From positions 87,464,603 through 87,528,602 of the forward strand of contig NC_090321.1 of assembly GCF_040869045.1 (NCBI RefSeq): 64,000 nucleotides of DNA. The letters are read 5' to 3'. Positions 1 to 12,567 of this stretch are shown here, one piece after another. Numbering within the stretch: position 1 is the first letter of the stretch; the number at the start of each line of letters is the position of its first letter. This DNA is from Eurosta solidaginis. Lineage: Eukaryota > Arthropoda > Insecta > Diptera > Tephritidae. Under the pieces are notes generated by a model. It was not told the origin of the DNA. It worked only from the letters and a program-made list of their open reading frames with translations, and made no database searches. Made by a program: the position numbers and the translations under genes.

Positions 1-3000
1 TTTGATTGCATAACGGTTGGTTGTACAGGTATAAAGGAATCGAGATAGATATAGACTTCCATATATCAAAATCATCAGTATCGAAAAAAAATTCGATTGA
101 GCCATGTCCGTCCGTCCGTCCGTCCGTCTGTCCGTTAACACGATAACTTGAGTAAATTTTGAAGTATCTAGATGAAATTTGGTGTGTCGGTTCCTGGGCA
201 CTCATCTCAGATCGCTGTTTAAAATGAACGATATCGGACAATAACCACGCCCACTTTTTCGATATCGAAAATTTCGAAAAATCGAAAAAGTGCGATAATT
301 CATTACCGAATACGCATTAAGCGATGAAACTTGGTAGGTGAGTTGAGCTTATGACGCAGAATAGAAAACTAGTAAAATTTTGGACAATGGGCGTGGCACC
401 GCCCACTTTTAAATGAAGGTAATTTAGAAGTTTTGCAAGCTGTAATTTGGCAGTCGTTGAAGATATCATGATGAAATTTGGCAGGAACGTTACCCTTATT
501 ACTATATGTCTGCTTAATAAAAATTAGCAAAATCGGAGAACGACCACTTTTTAAAAAATTTTTTTTTTTAATTCAAATTTTAAAAGAAAAGTTAATATCT
601 TTACAGTATATAAGTAAATTATGTCAACATTCAACTCCAGTAATGATATGGTGCAACAAAATACAAAAATAAAAGAAAATTTCAAAATGGGCGTGGCTCC
701 CCCCATTTTCATTTAGTTTGTCTAGAATACTTTTAATGCCATAAGTCGAACAAAAATTTACCAATCCTTCTCAAATTTGGTAGGGGCATAGATTCTATGA
801 CGGTAACTGTTCTCTGTGAAAATGGGCGAAATCGGTTGAAGCCACGCCCAGTTTTTATACACAGTCCACCGTCTGTCCTTCCGCCCACGCACTTATCTGA
901 ACTCACTTTATCTTGGTATAAAAAATGGCCGAAATCCGACCATAACCACGCCCACTTTATCGATATCGAAAATTACGAAAAATGAAAAAAATGCCATAAT
1001 TCTATACCAAATACGAAAAAAGGGATGAAACATGGTAACTGGATTGGTTTATTGACGCAAAATATAACTTTGGAAAAACTTTGTAAAATGGGTGTGGCAC
1101 CTACCATATTAAGTAGAAGAAAATGAAAAAGTTCTACAAGGCGAAATCAACAGCCCTTGGAATCTTGGCAGGAATACTGTTAGTGGTATTGCATATATAA
1201 ATAAATTAGCAGTACCCGACAGATGATTTTCTGGATCACCTGGTCCACGTTTTGGTCGATATCGCGAGAACGCTTTCACATATACATCTAAGGGCCACTC
1301 GCTTTTAAAACCCTCATTAATACCTTTAATTTGATATCCATATCGTACAAACACATTCTAGAGTCACCCTTGGCCCACCCTAATGGCGATATCTCGAAAA
1401 GGCGTCCACCTATAGACCTAATGCCCACTCCCTCTTAAAATGCTCAGTAACACCTTCCGTTTGATACCCATATCGTACAAACATTCTAGAGTCACCCCTG
1501 GCCCACCCTAATGGCGATATCTCGAAAAGGCGTCCACCTATAGACCTAATGTCCACTCCCTCTTAAAATGCTCAGTAACACCTTTCGTTTGATACCCATA
1601 TCATACAAACATTCTAGAGTCACCCCTGGCCCACCCTAATGGCAATATCTCGAAAAGGCGTCCACCTATAGACCTAATGCCCACTCCCTCTTAAAATGCT
1701 CAGTAACACCTTTCGTTTGATACCCATATCGTACAAACATTCTAGAGTCACCCCTGGCCCACCCTAATGGCGATATCTCGAAAAGGCGTCCACCTATAGA
1801 CCTAATGCCCACTCCCTCTTAAAATGCTCAGTAACACCTTTCGTTTGATACCCATATCGTACAAACATTCTAGAGTCACCCTTGGTCCACCTTTATGGCG
1901 ATATCTCGAAAAGGCGTCCACCTATAGAACTAAGAATTACTCCCTTTTAAAATACTCATTACCACCTTTCATTTGATACCCATATCGTACAAACACATTC
2001 TAGAGTCACCCTGGCCCACCCTAATGTCGATATCTCGAAAAGGCGTCCACCTATAGACCTAATGCCCACTCCCTCTTAAAATGTTCAGTAACACCTTTCG
2101 TTTGATACCCATATCGTACAAACATTCTAGAGTCACCCTTGGTCCACCTTTATGGCGATATCTCGAAAAGGCGTCCACCTATAGAACTAAGAATTACTCC
2201 CTTTTAAAATACTCATTACCACCTTTCATTTGATACCCATATCGTACAAACACATTCTAGAGTCACCCCTGGCCCACCCTAATGGCGATATCTCGAAAAG
2301 GCGTCCACCTATAGACCTAAAGCCCACTCCCTCTTAAAATGCTCAGTAACACCTTTCGTTTGATACCCATATCGTACAATCAATCTAGAGTCACCCCTGG
2401 CCCACCCTAATGGCGATATCTCGAAAAGGCGTCCACCTATAGACCTAATGCCCACTCCCTCTTAAAATGCCCAGTAACACCTTTCGTTTGATACCCATAT
2501 CGTACAAACACATTCTAGAGTCACCCCTGGCCCACCCTAATGACGATATCTCGAAAAGGCGTCCACCTATAGACCTCATGCCCACTCCCTCTTAAAATGC
2601 TCAGTAACACCTTTCGTTTGATACCCATATCGTACAAACATTCTAGAGTCACCCTTGGTCCACCTTTATGGCGATATCTCGAAAAGGCGTCCACCTATAG
2701 AACTAAGGATTACCCCCTTTTAAAATACTCATTACCATCTTTCTTTTGTTACCCATATCATACAAACACATTCTAGAGTCACCCCTGGCCCACCGTAATG
2801 GCGGCATTTCGAAAAGGCGTCCACCTATATACCTAATGCCCACTCCCTCTTAAAATGCTCAGTAACACTTTTCGTTTGATACCCATATCGTACAAACATT
2901 CTAGAGTCACCCCTGGCCCACCCTAATGGCGATATCTCGAAAAGGCGTCCACCTATAGACCTAATGCCCACTCCCTCTTAAAATGCTCAGTAACACCTTT

Positions 3001-3663
3001 CATTTGATTCCCATATCGTACAAACACATTCTAGAGACACCCCTGGTCCACCTTTATGGCGATATCTCGAAACGGCGTCCACCTATGGAACTAAGGATCA
3101 CTCCTTTTCAAAATACTCAGTAACACCTTTCATTTGATTCCCATATCGTACAAACATATTCTAGAGTCACCCTGGTCCACCTTTATGGCGATTTCTTGAA
3201 AAGGCGTTCACCTATAGAACTAAAGCCCATTCCCTTTTAAAATACTCATTACCACCTTTAATTTGATACCCATATCGTACAAACACATTCTAGAGTCACC
3301 CCTGGTCCACCTTAATGGCGATATCTCGAAAAGGCGTCCACCGATAGACCTAAGGCCCACTCCCTCTTAAAATGCTCAGTAACACCTTTCATTTGATACC
3401 CATATCGTACAAACAAATTCTAGAGTCAGCCCTGGTCCACCTTTATGGCGATATCCCTAAATGGTGTCCATCCATAGAACTATGGCCTACTCTCTCTTAA
3501 AATACTCTTTAATACCTTCCATTTGATACACATGTCATACAACCACATTCCAGGGCTACCCTAGGTTCATTTTCCTACATGGTGATTTTCATTATTTTGT
3601 CTCCATAGCTCTCAACTGAGTATGTAATGTTCGGTTACACCCGAACTTAGCCTTCCTTATTTG
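1..3663 (+). mobile_element. DINE-1/Helentron-like non-autonomous element, family A copy 1 (5' end cut by window)
   Basis: The window opens about 40 bases inside the 5' end, judging from copy A2. In order it has: a 5' block; a GTCC/GTCT microsatellite at about 103-134; a second block rich in GATATCGAAAATTTCG-like segments; about 17 tandem units of about 128 bp (about 1350-3560); a 3' subterminal inverted repeat (3608-3623, AGCTCTCAACTGAGTAT); a perfect hairpin GTTCGG-TTACAC-CCGAAC (3629-3646); and the terminus CCTTATTTG. This order (subterminal inverted repeat, GTCY microsatellite, tandem repeats, 3' stem-loop) is the published layout of DINE-1/Helentron-associated elements. I see no coding capacity; the 64-codon ORF at 478-672 lies in repeat DNA and recurs unchanged in A2. 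The family assignment is inference from architecture. Confidence 0.75.
1350..3560 (+). repeat. 128-bp tandem array inside element A1
   Basis: Successive copies of GGCGATATCTCGAAAAGGCG start at about 1386, 1514, 1642 and 1770, a spacing of 128 bp; units with CACATTC instead of CATTC are 130 bp. Two variants alternate irregularly. One reads GACCTAATGCCCACTCCCTC; the other has CCACCTTTATGG and AACTAAGAATTACTCCC. Units degrade toward the 3' side after about 3430. The same unit recurs in A2 and A3. Confidence 0.9.
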
Positions 3664-3989
3664 TTTTGCAATACTTTCTTTTAAAGAAATGCATTGAAGT
3701 GAAATTCAACGCATTACTTCTTCTGACCGCGACTAATAATCCTATAAAAAATATTATTTCAAAATAAAAATTTTTATTGTTACCAAAAATTCGACGGAAT
3801 ACGGAAAGTTTCAAGCCCGGGCAAAAAAGCATCCGTTTGTACGGGACACAAGTTATTACTAACATAAAAAAAACAACAAATACTACATTTTCTAGAATTG
3901 TATCAAGGTTTGTTAATATAACAAAAAATTTAAATAGATTTATCCGAAAGAAAACATTTGTTTAAAAATAAATTGTTTTTACGGAACAC
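3664..3989. other. AT-rich spacer, possible SINE scraps
   Basis: No gene is seen. A segment near 3808-3830 reads AAGCCCGGGCAAAAAAGC, like the B-box region of the SINE at 31458, so a second decayed SINE piece may be here. The short ORFs on both strands look like chance. Confidence 0.3.
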
Positions 3990-4263
3990 GTGAAATCTAG
4001 TCCCGGGCAAAGGAACATAAAAAATTTAGAAACAAATTTTGTCAATTAGTAAACTTTTTCTAAGCGAAGGGCGACTTCGAGTGATTTCGAGTGTATGGAA
4101 AGTTTTTCAGTGAAAATTAATCTGCCTCGCAAAAATCTTTCGGAGCATAAAATATGTGGAACCAGTCCTCCCAATTCGTAGGAAAAATTAAAAGGAGCAC
4201 GAAGCAAATTGGAAGAGAAGCTGGGCCTAAATTCTTTCCGGAGTAATATCGCACCTTATATTT
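3990..4263 (+). mobile_element. Degenerate tRNA-derived SINE (family S1), 5' truncated
   Basis: The sequence from the CCCGGGCAAAG segment to the T-rich end matches, with many substitutions, the body of the SINE at 31458-31805. Shared parts are the TTTTCTAAGCG segment, the CTCAGTGAAAA / ATCTGCCT segment, AGGAGCACGA, GCAAATTGGAAGAGAAGC and the closing ATCGCRCCTTA followed by a T-rich tail. The tRNA-like head is not recognisable. It abuts the 5' end of element A2 directly. Confidence 0.6.
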
Positions 4264-5794
4264 TTATACTCAGTTGAGCAGAGCTCACAGAGTATATTAA
4301 CTTTGATTGAATAACGGTTGGTTGTACAGGTATAAAGGAATCGAGATAGATATAGACTTCCATATATCAAAATAATCAGTATCGAAAAAAAAATTCGATT
4401 GAGCCATGTCCGTCCGTCCGTCCGTCCGTCTGTCCGTTAACACGATAACTTGAGTAAATTTTGAGGTATCTTGATGAAATTTGGTATGTAGGTTTCTGGG
4501 TACTCATCTCAGATCGCTATTTAAAATGAACGATATCGGACAATAACCACGCCCACTTTTTCGATATCGAAAATTTCGAAAAATCGAGAAAGTGCGATAA
4601 TTCATTACCAAATACGGATTAAGCGATGAAACTTGGTAGGTGAGTTGAACTTATGACGCAGAATAGAAAACTAGTAAAATTGTGGACAATGGGCGTGGCA
4701 CCGCCCACTTTTAAAAGAAGGTAATTTAGAAGTTTTGCAAGCTGTAATTTGGCAGTCGTTGAAGATATCATGATGAAATTTGGCAGGAACGTTACCCTTA
4801 TTACTATATGTCTGCTTAATAAAAATTAGCAAAATCGGAGAACGACCACTTTTTAAAAAATTTTTTTTTTTAATTCAAATTTTAAAAGAAAAGTTAATAT
4901 CTTTACAGTATATAAGTAAATTATGTCAACATTCAACTCCAGTAATGATATGGTGCAACAAAATACAAAAATAAAAGAAAATTTCAAAATGGGTGTGGCT
5001 CCGCCCTTTTTTATTTAATTTGTTTAGGATACTTTTAATGCCATAAGTCGAACAAAAATTTACCAATCCTTGTGAAATTTGGTAGAGGCTTAGATTCTAG
5101 GACGATAACGGTTTTCTGTGAAAAAGGGCGAAATCTGTTAAGCCACGCCCAGTTTTTATACACAGTCGACCGTCTGTCCTCCCGCTCGGCCGTTAACACG
5201 ATAACTTGAGCAAAAATCGATATATCTTTACTAAACTCAGTTCACGTACTTATCTGAACTCTCTTTGTATTGGTGTAAAAAATGGCCGAAATCCGACTAT
5301 GACCACGCCCACTTTTTCGATATCGAAAATTACGAAAAATGAAAAAAAATGCCATAAATATATACCAAATACGAAAAAAGGGATGAAACATGGTAATTGA
5401 ATTGGTCTATTGATGCAAAATATACCTTAAAAAAAAAAATTGGTAAATTGGGTCTGACACCTACCATATTAAGTAGAAGAAAATGAAAAAGTTTTGCAGG
5501 GCGAAATCAAAAGCCCTTGGAATCTTGGAAGGAATACTGTTCGTGGTATTACATATACAAATAAATTAGCCGTACCCGACAGATGATGTTCTGGATCACC
5601 CTGGTCCACATTTTGGTCGATATCTCGAAAACGCCTTCACATATACAACTAAGGGCCACTCCCTTTTAAAACCCTCATTAATACCTTTAATTTGATACCC
5701 ATATCGTACAAACCCATTTTAGAGTCACCCCTGGTCCACGTTTATGGCGATATCTCGAAAAGGCGTCCACATATAGAACTAAGGCCCACTCTTT

Positions 5795-8751
5795 TTATAC
5801 CTTTCATGAAAATGAAATGGTATATTAATTTCGTCACGAAACCGAAAATTGTAAGTCCTTAAAGGAAAATAGATAGACCCACCATTAAGTATACCGAAAT
5901 AATCAGGTTGAAGAGCTGAGTTGATTTAGCCATGTCCATCTGTCCGTCTGTCCGTCTGTCTGTTTGTATGCAAACTAGTCCCTCAATTTTTGAGATATCT
6001 TGATAAAATTTGGTGAGCGAGTGTATTTGGATGTCCGATTAGACATTTGTCGGAACCGACCGGATCGGACCACTATAGCATATATCCTCCATACAACCGA
6101 TTTTTCAGAAAAAGAGGATTTTTGTAATATCTTACCCAATTTAACAGATTGAAGCTTCAAACTTCACCATATACTTTCGCATATTGCACGTATTGTTGCC
6201 TGAAAAAATTTATGAGATCGGTCGTATATATAGTATATATCCCCCACAACCGATTGTTCAGATAAGGAACTTTTCGTAATTACTGCCCTATTTTAAGGGC
6301 TAGAGGCTTCAAATTTCAACGAATGCTTACGTATATAGCATATATTGTTGTCTGAAAAAATCATAAAGATCGGTGGTATATATAATATATATATGGTGGT
6401 ATATATAGTATATATATATATATATTCGCAAATTTTAGCCCCATTTTAACAGCTAGAAGCTTCAAACTTCACCGAATATTTACGTATATAGCATATATTG
6501 TTGTCTGAAAAAATCATAGAGATCGGTTGTATATATAGTGTATATCTCATACAACCGATTGTTCAGATAAGAAACTTTTCGCAATTTCTACCCCATTTTA
6601 ACAGCTATAAGCTTCAAATTTCACCGATTGCTTACGTATATAGCATATATTGTTGTCTGAAAAAATCATAGAGATTGCTTACGTATATAGCATATATTGT
6701 TGTCTGAAAAAATCATAGAGATCGGTTGTATATATAGTATATATCTCATACAACCGATTGTTCAGATAAGAAACTTTTCGCAATTTCTACCCCATTTTAA
6801 CAGTTATAAGCTTCAAATTTCACCGATTGCTTACGTATATAGTATGTATTGTTGTGTCAAAAAATCATAGAGATCGGTGATATACGTAATATATATATGA
6901 TGGTATATATAGTATATATATATAGTATATATATATTTTTTTACGATTTCGGCCCCATTTTAACAGCTAGAAGCTTCAAATTTCACCAACTGCTTACGTG
7001 TATAGCATATATTGATGTCTGAAAAAATCATTGAGATCGGTGGTATTCATAGTATATATCTCATACAACCGATTGTTCAGATAAGAAACTTTGCGCAATT
7101 TCTGCCCCGTTTTAACAGTTAGAAGCTTCAAATTTCACAAAATGCTTTCGTATATAGCATATATTGTTGTCTGAAAAAATCATAGAGATCGGTGGTATAT
7201 ATATTATATACTTCATATAAACTGTCATTTTGACCCCTTTTTTTACGGCTAGAAGCTACAAAATTCATCAAATTTTATCAAATAGTTACGTTTACGTCAT
7301 ATATTTTTGAAATACGTGATCCGTAGTCATAGTTTTTACATGCAGACCACAAAAAGCGTGAAGCTTTGCATCCTCACACAGATTACATACCTATTTTTTA
7401 TTTTATATTTATCTTAAAAATCGTTTAGATATGTTCAAATTTCACCAAATGCTTACGTGTATAGCATATATTGTTGTCTGAAAAAATCATTGAGATCGGT
7501 GGTATATATAGTATATATCCCATACAACCGATTGTTCAGATAAGAAACTTTGCGCAATTTCTTCCCCATTTTAACAGTTATAAGCTTCAAATTTCACCGA
7601 TTGCTTACGTATATAGTATGTATTGTTGTGTCAAAAAATCATAGAGATCGGTGATATATGTAATATATATATGATGGTATATATAGTATATATATATAGT
7701 ATATATATATTTTTTTTACGATTTCGGCCCCATTTTAACAGCTAGAAGCTTCAAATTTCACCAACTGCTTACGTGTATAGCATATATTGATGTCTGAAAA
7801 AATCATTGAGATCGGTGGTATTCATAGTATATATCTCATACAACCGATTGTTCAGATAAGAAACTTTGCGCAATTTCTGCCCCGTTTTAACAGTTAGAAG
7901 CTTCAAATTTCACAAAATGCTTTCGTATATAGCATATATTGTTGTCTGAAAAAATCATAGAGATCGGTGGTATATATATTATATACTTCATATAAACTGT
8001 CATTTTGACCCCTTTTTTTACGGCTAGAAGCTACAAAATTCATCAAATTTCATCAAATAGTTACGTTTACGTCATATATTTTTGAAATACGTGATCCGTA
8101 GTCATAGTTTTTACATGCAGACCACAAAAAGCGTGAAGCTTTGCATCCTCACACAGATTACATACCTATTTTTTATTTTATATTTATCTTAAAAATCGTT
8201 TAGATATGTTCAAATTTCACCAAATGCTTACGTGTATAGCATATATTGTTGTCTGAAAAAATCATTGAGATCGGTGGTATATATAGTATATATCCCATGC
8301 AACCGATTGTTCAGATAAGAAACTTTGCGCAATTTCTTCCCCATTTTAACAGTTATAAGCTTCAAATTTCACCGATTGCTTACGTATATAGTATGTATTG
8401 TTGTGTCAAAAAATCATAGAGATCTAATTTTTGCCCCCTTTTTACGGCTAGAAGCTTCAAAATTCATCAAATTTCATCAAATAGTTACGTTTACGTCATA
8501 TATTGTTGAAATACGTGATTCGTAGTCATAGTTTTTACACGCAGACCACAAAAAACCTGAAACTTTGCATCCTCACACAAAGTACCTACCTGTTTTTTAT
8601 TTTATATTTATCTTAAAAATCGTTAAGGTATGTAGATCTGTTCACTATATATTTCTTATCTTATACATTCGATTATTCGGAGATTACGAACGGGATAAGA
8701 TTATTGTTCAGCCCCATTCATGAAAGGTATGAAGTCTTCGGCACAGCCGAA
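5795..8751 (+). mobile_element. DINE-1/Helentron-like element, family B copy 1, nested in A2
   Basis: The start TTATACCTTTCATGAAAATG forms a terminal palindrome (TATACC...GGTATA). Next come a GTCY microsatellite (about 5934-5972), about 152-bp tandem units (landmarks at 6154, 6306, 6459, 6611) and a 3' inverted-repeat match TTCATGAAAGGTA (about 8718-8730). A hairpin TTCGGC-ACA-GCCGAA (8737-8751) closes it. The layout parallels family A but the sequence differs. The last about 22 bases seen in copy B2 (through CCTTACTTG) are missing, and about 45 bp of the A2 array unit is absent at the junction, so this is not a clean insertion. Confidence 0.7.
6799..8430 (+). repeat. About 775-bp higher-order duplication inside element B1
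   Basis: The segment starting AACAGTTATAAGCTTC occurs at 6799, 7573 and 8348. The first two units are about 774-775 bp and nearly identical; the third stops after about 80 bp. Each full unit includes several 152-bp repeats plus a copy of the element's 3' unique region (TTTTTACATGCAGACC to CTTAAAAATCG). Confidence 0.85.
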
Positions 8752-9597
8752 TCGTACAAAAAAATTCTAGAGTCACCCCTGGCCCACCTTTTTGGCGATA
8801 TCTCGAAAAGGCATCCACCTATAGAACTAAGGCCCACCTCTTTTAAAATACTCATTAACACCTTTCATTTGATACCCATATCGTACAAACAAATTCTAGA
8901 TTCACCACTGGTCCACCTTTATGGCGATATTTCGAAAAGGCGTCCACCTATAGAACTAAGGCCCACACCCTTTTAAAATACTCATTAACACCTTTCATTT
9001 GATACCCATATTGTACAAACGCATTCTAGAGTCAACCCTGGTCCACGTTTATGGCGATATCCCGAAAAGGCGTCCACCCATAGAACTAAGGCCCACTCCC
9101 TTTTAAAACACTTATTAACACCTTTCGTTTGATACCCATATTGTACAAACGCATTCTAGAGTCAACCCTGGTCCACTTTTATAACGAGATTCCGAAAAGG
9201 CGTCCACCTATAGAACTAAGGCCCACTCCCTTTTAAAATACTCATTAACACCTTTCATTTGATACCCGTATAGTAGAAATTCTAGAGTCACCCCTGGTCC
9301 ACCTTTATGGCGATATCTCGAAAAGGCGTCCACATATAGAACTAAGACCCACGCCCTCTTTTTTTTTTTTTTTTTTTTTTTTGCGGGGAGGCTGAAAAAT
9401 GCCTAATGCACCATAATTGCTGCCGTCGCAGCAACCGTGTGTCCGTAGACTAAAAAAGAGCCCCGTTCTGGAACCGTCGCCCACCCCGGCACCACTTTCG
9501 CATTACTTCAGGGTGGCGTTCCATATTTCTCATTTTTTAAGAGCCTACTGTTGTCCCTGCGTCCAGGTTCCCGCTATTTGTTCCTCTGAGTGTCCAT

Positions 9598-12567
9598 TTA
9601 ATCGCCACTGCTTCGCATGCGCATTTCTCTGCGCTCCCTCTCAGCATCCATCAGGCGTGTCATTACTATAAATGCCATTTTGCTCACTGCAGTCCAGCAT
9701 TCTTTCCTGCTGCACATATGTGAAACTAAATTTCTCGTGGTAGGTTCCTCCCCAAAGACTCCATGCAAGGTGAGTCTTTCTTCGGGAAACGGGGGCAGTA
9801 GAACATGACGTGTTCTGCGTTTTCTAACTCTGTGGTACACATTGGGCAATGAGGATCTTCCTCTATCCTACGATTCCATAAATACTCTTTGAAACCGCCA
9901 TGTCCACTCATTATCTGCGTGAGATGGTAGTTCAGTTCGCCGTGCTTCCGCTCATTCCATTGAGCTACGTTCCAACTAGTGTGAAAGTCCAACGCCCTTT
10001 ACTCGAGACCTCCCACCGTTCTTGCCACTTAGCTATTGTTTGTGTCCTTGCTCTTTTCCTGTCTTCTTCAGATGGTCGCTCGATATTAGTGTTATACAGA
10101 TCGGCCATTTCGCTTGCAAGTAAGTCCACTGGCATTTTCCGGGTTAGAACCAGGATCGCGTCGTCGGACACCGTCCGATAAGCACTTGCTATTCTTAAAG
10201 AAGCAAGTCGGTACGCTGCTAATATATATTTTTGATGGGTCTGTTTAGATCCATACCACACTGGTGCTGCGTATAGTATTATTGAGCTGGTTACTGTGGA
10301 CAATAGCTGACGTATAGCTTCGCTCGGACCACCAATGTTAGGCATTATTCGCATAAGTGATCCATTAACTTTGGTAATTTTCTCCCCCACCGCTCTGAAG
10401 TGCTCTTTGAAAGTTAACTTAGAGTCAATGTGCACTCCTAAGTATTTTAAGGAATCCTTTGAGGTGATTTGATGATCCCCGAGAGTTAAGACTAACTCGT
10501 TCGCCGACCGTTTGGAGCTTACTAATACCACTTCCGTCTTTTGGCTAGCCAACTCCAGTCCTGTATTGGTCAGCCATTCCTTTATTCTTGCTACGGCGTC
10601 ATTACATAATGCTTGAAGCAGGTCCAGTTTCTTGGCCACTACTACCACTGCAATATCATCAGCATATCCCACAATTTGCGTGTTTTCTGGTAGATCAATC
10701 TTTAGCACCCGTCATACATTACATTCCAAAGCGTTGGACCGAGAACAGATCCCTGTGGGACGCCTCCTGTGATTTTGTACTCTTTAGCTCCTTGATCCGT
10801 GTCAAAAAGAAGTACTCTATCTTTAAGATAGCTACCTATAATTCTGCGTAAGTAAGCTGGAGTGCCGAAGCTTTGCAGCGCTGCCATTATCTGCATCCAG
10901 TTCGTAGTGTTAAAAGCATTCTTGATGTCCAACATAATCAGTGCACAGAGCTTCCTTTTATTTTGGCCTCCAGAGATAGCTTCTCTAGCTATATTGACGA
11001 CTGTTTGTATTGCATCTACGGTGGATCTTGATTTGCGAAATCCATATTGACTATTCGATAAGCCACCTGGCCTTTCTAGAGTCAGCTGTAGGCGCTCACT
11101 AATTATACGCTCGAAAATCTTCCCTAGGGAATCCAGCATACAAAGTGGCCTATATGAGGATGGTTGGTCCGGCTGTTTACCACGTTTCAGCAATAGGACA
11201 AGTCTTTGTCGTTTCCACGGGCGAGGGAACACGCCTTCTTGCATACAGGCATTAAAAAGATCAGTAAATAATGTAGCCCTAGTTGTAATCGCGGCTTTAA
11301 GGGCTATGTTTGGTACTTCGTCCGGTCCTGGGGATTTGTTATCAGCAACTCCTTTTGCAGCGTCCAGCACCTCTTGCTCTGTAATTTGCGGAATTTCCGT
11401 ACTTTCTAGATCCTCGCTTGGATAAGTCCAGCGATCTTGCGCCGGGAAAAGTGTTTCAACAATAATATTCATCAGTATCGGGCACGTAGGTTGCTGTGAT
11501 ATCGGTCCTTTAACTTTGGCCATCACAGTTCTGTAGGCTGATCCCCAAGGATCTAGGTCGACATTATCCAGCAGTTCCCTAAAGCATAACTTCTTGCTCT
11601 TTTTTATGGCATTTTTAAGTGCCTTTCTTTGTGCGACATAGGTGCTGTGTAGCTCTGCATATCGTGGTGATGAGCGTGCCCTCTGCGCTATTCTTCGTGC
11701 TTTGTGGCATTTTCTACGCTCTTCCGCAATTTCGTCATTCCACCAATATACCGGAGTGCGCTGTGCTTTTCCGCGACTTCTGGGCATGGCAGCATCACAT
11801 GCCATACATAGCAACTTAGTGATTTGAACCGACTGGTCTTCCGCATGCGATTCTCGTACTATGGCGTCCTTCCAGATAATGTCAAATATTTGTGGGTCGA
11901 AAAGGTGCTGTTTCCATTTCCTACTTTGTCGATGTCTTGCTGCTACCGTTCGTGGAGTTTCGAGCAGCTCTACGCTAATAGCTTTATGGTCGCTGTGTGT
12001 GTAGACGTTGCTTATGGACCATTTTGCTCGTCTTGCTATTTCGCTGCTAGCGAAGGTGAGATCTATAATGGATCGTCTGGTACCTGTATCGAAGGTATAT
12101 ATCCCTGGTTCATTTAGGAGTTCTAGCCTCAAAAAAGTAAGACTTTCGAGGAGAACTCTCCCTCTTTCGTTGGTTCGTCTACTTCCCCACACAGATGACC
12201 ATGCATTGAAGTCTCCACACACTAAAAGCGGGTGTTTACCTCGTGCTTCAATGGTGATCCCGTATATCATGTCTTTGAACTCGGCGATGGTCATGCTCGG
12301 AGGGGCATAGCAACTGAAGACACATATACCGTTGATTTTTGCCCACGTGAATCCTGCTACCGTTGGCGTCATAATTTCCTGTGGGAGAAATTTCCCTGGT
12401 GCCCAAATTGAGGCTTTCCCTGCTGAATCTGAGAGCCAACCCTGCTCCTGGCGATTTTTTTATTGTTCAGAGAGTACCACTATGTCATATCCTCCTTCAT
12501 AGACTGTTTGGGATAATAGCTATTGGGCTGCCTCGCAATGGTTTAAATTGAGCTGCAATACCCTCAT
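9598..12567 (-). pseudogene. LINE ORF2 (AP endonuclease plus reverse transcriptase), broken
   Basis: The ATG at 12567 overlaps the ORF1 stop, and the first residues (MRVLQLNLNH) are typical of an APE-type endonuclease start. Two in-frame stops follow within the first 40 codons (a TAG about 16 codons in and a TAA about 20 codons later). The rest of the endonuclease (GDFNAWSSVWGS; SDHKAI) and the RT (KSPGPDEVP, SSYRPLCMLDSLGKIFERII, YGFRKSRST, GGVPQGSVLGP) is open to 10702. A one-base shift near 10707 leads into VGYADDIAVVV (catalytic YADD). Another shift near 9980 leads into HGELNYHLTQIMSGHG and CPMC...H...CPRF. A third near 9785 leads to the C-terminus ending about 9598. Total about 990 codons, usual for an R1-type ORF2. 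Confidence 0.85.

Noticed and set aside
478..672. 64-codon ORF repeated identically at 4780-4974
   Set aside because: It lies in the non-coding 5' block of family A elements; identity reflects repeat similarity at DNA level, and there is no domain.
1350..3560. CRISPR-like or centromeric satellite array
   Set aside because: Units are contiguous without spacers and are bounded by element ends; it is an internal array of a transposable element.
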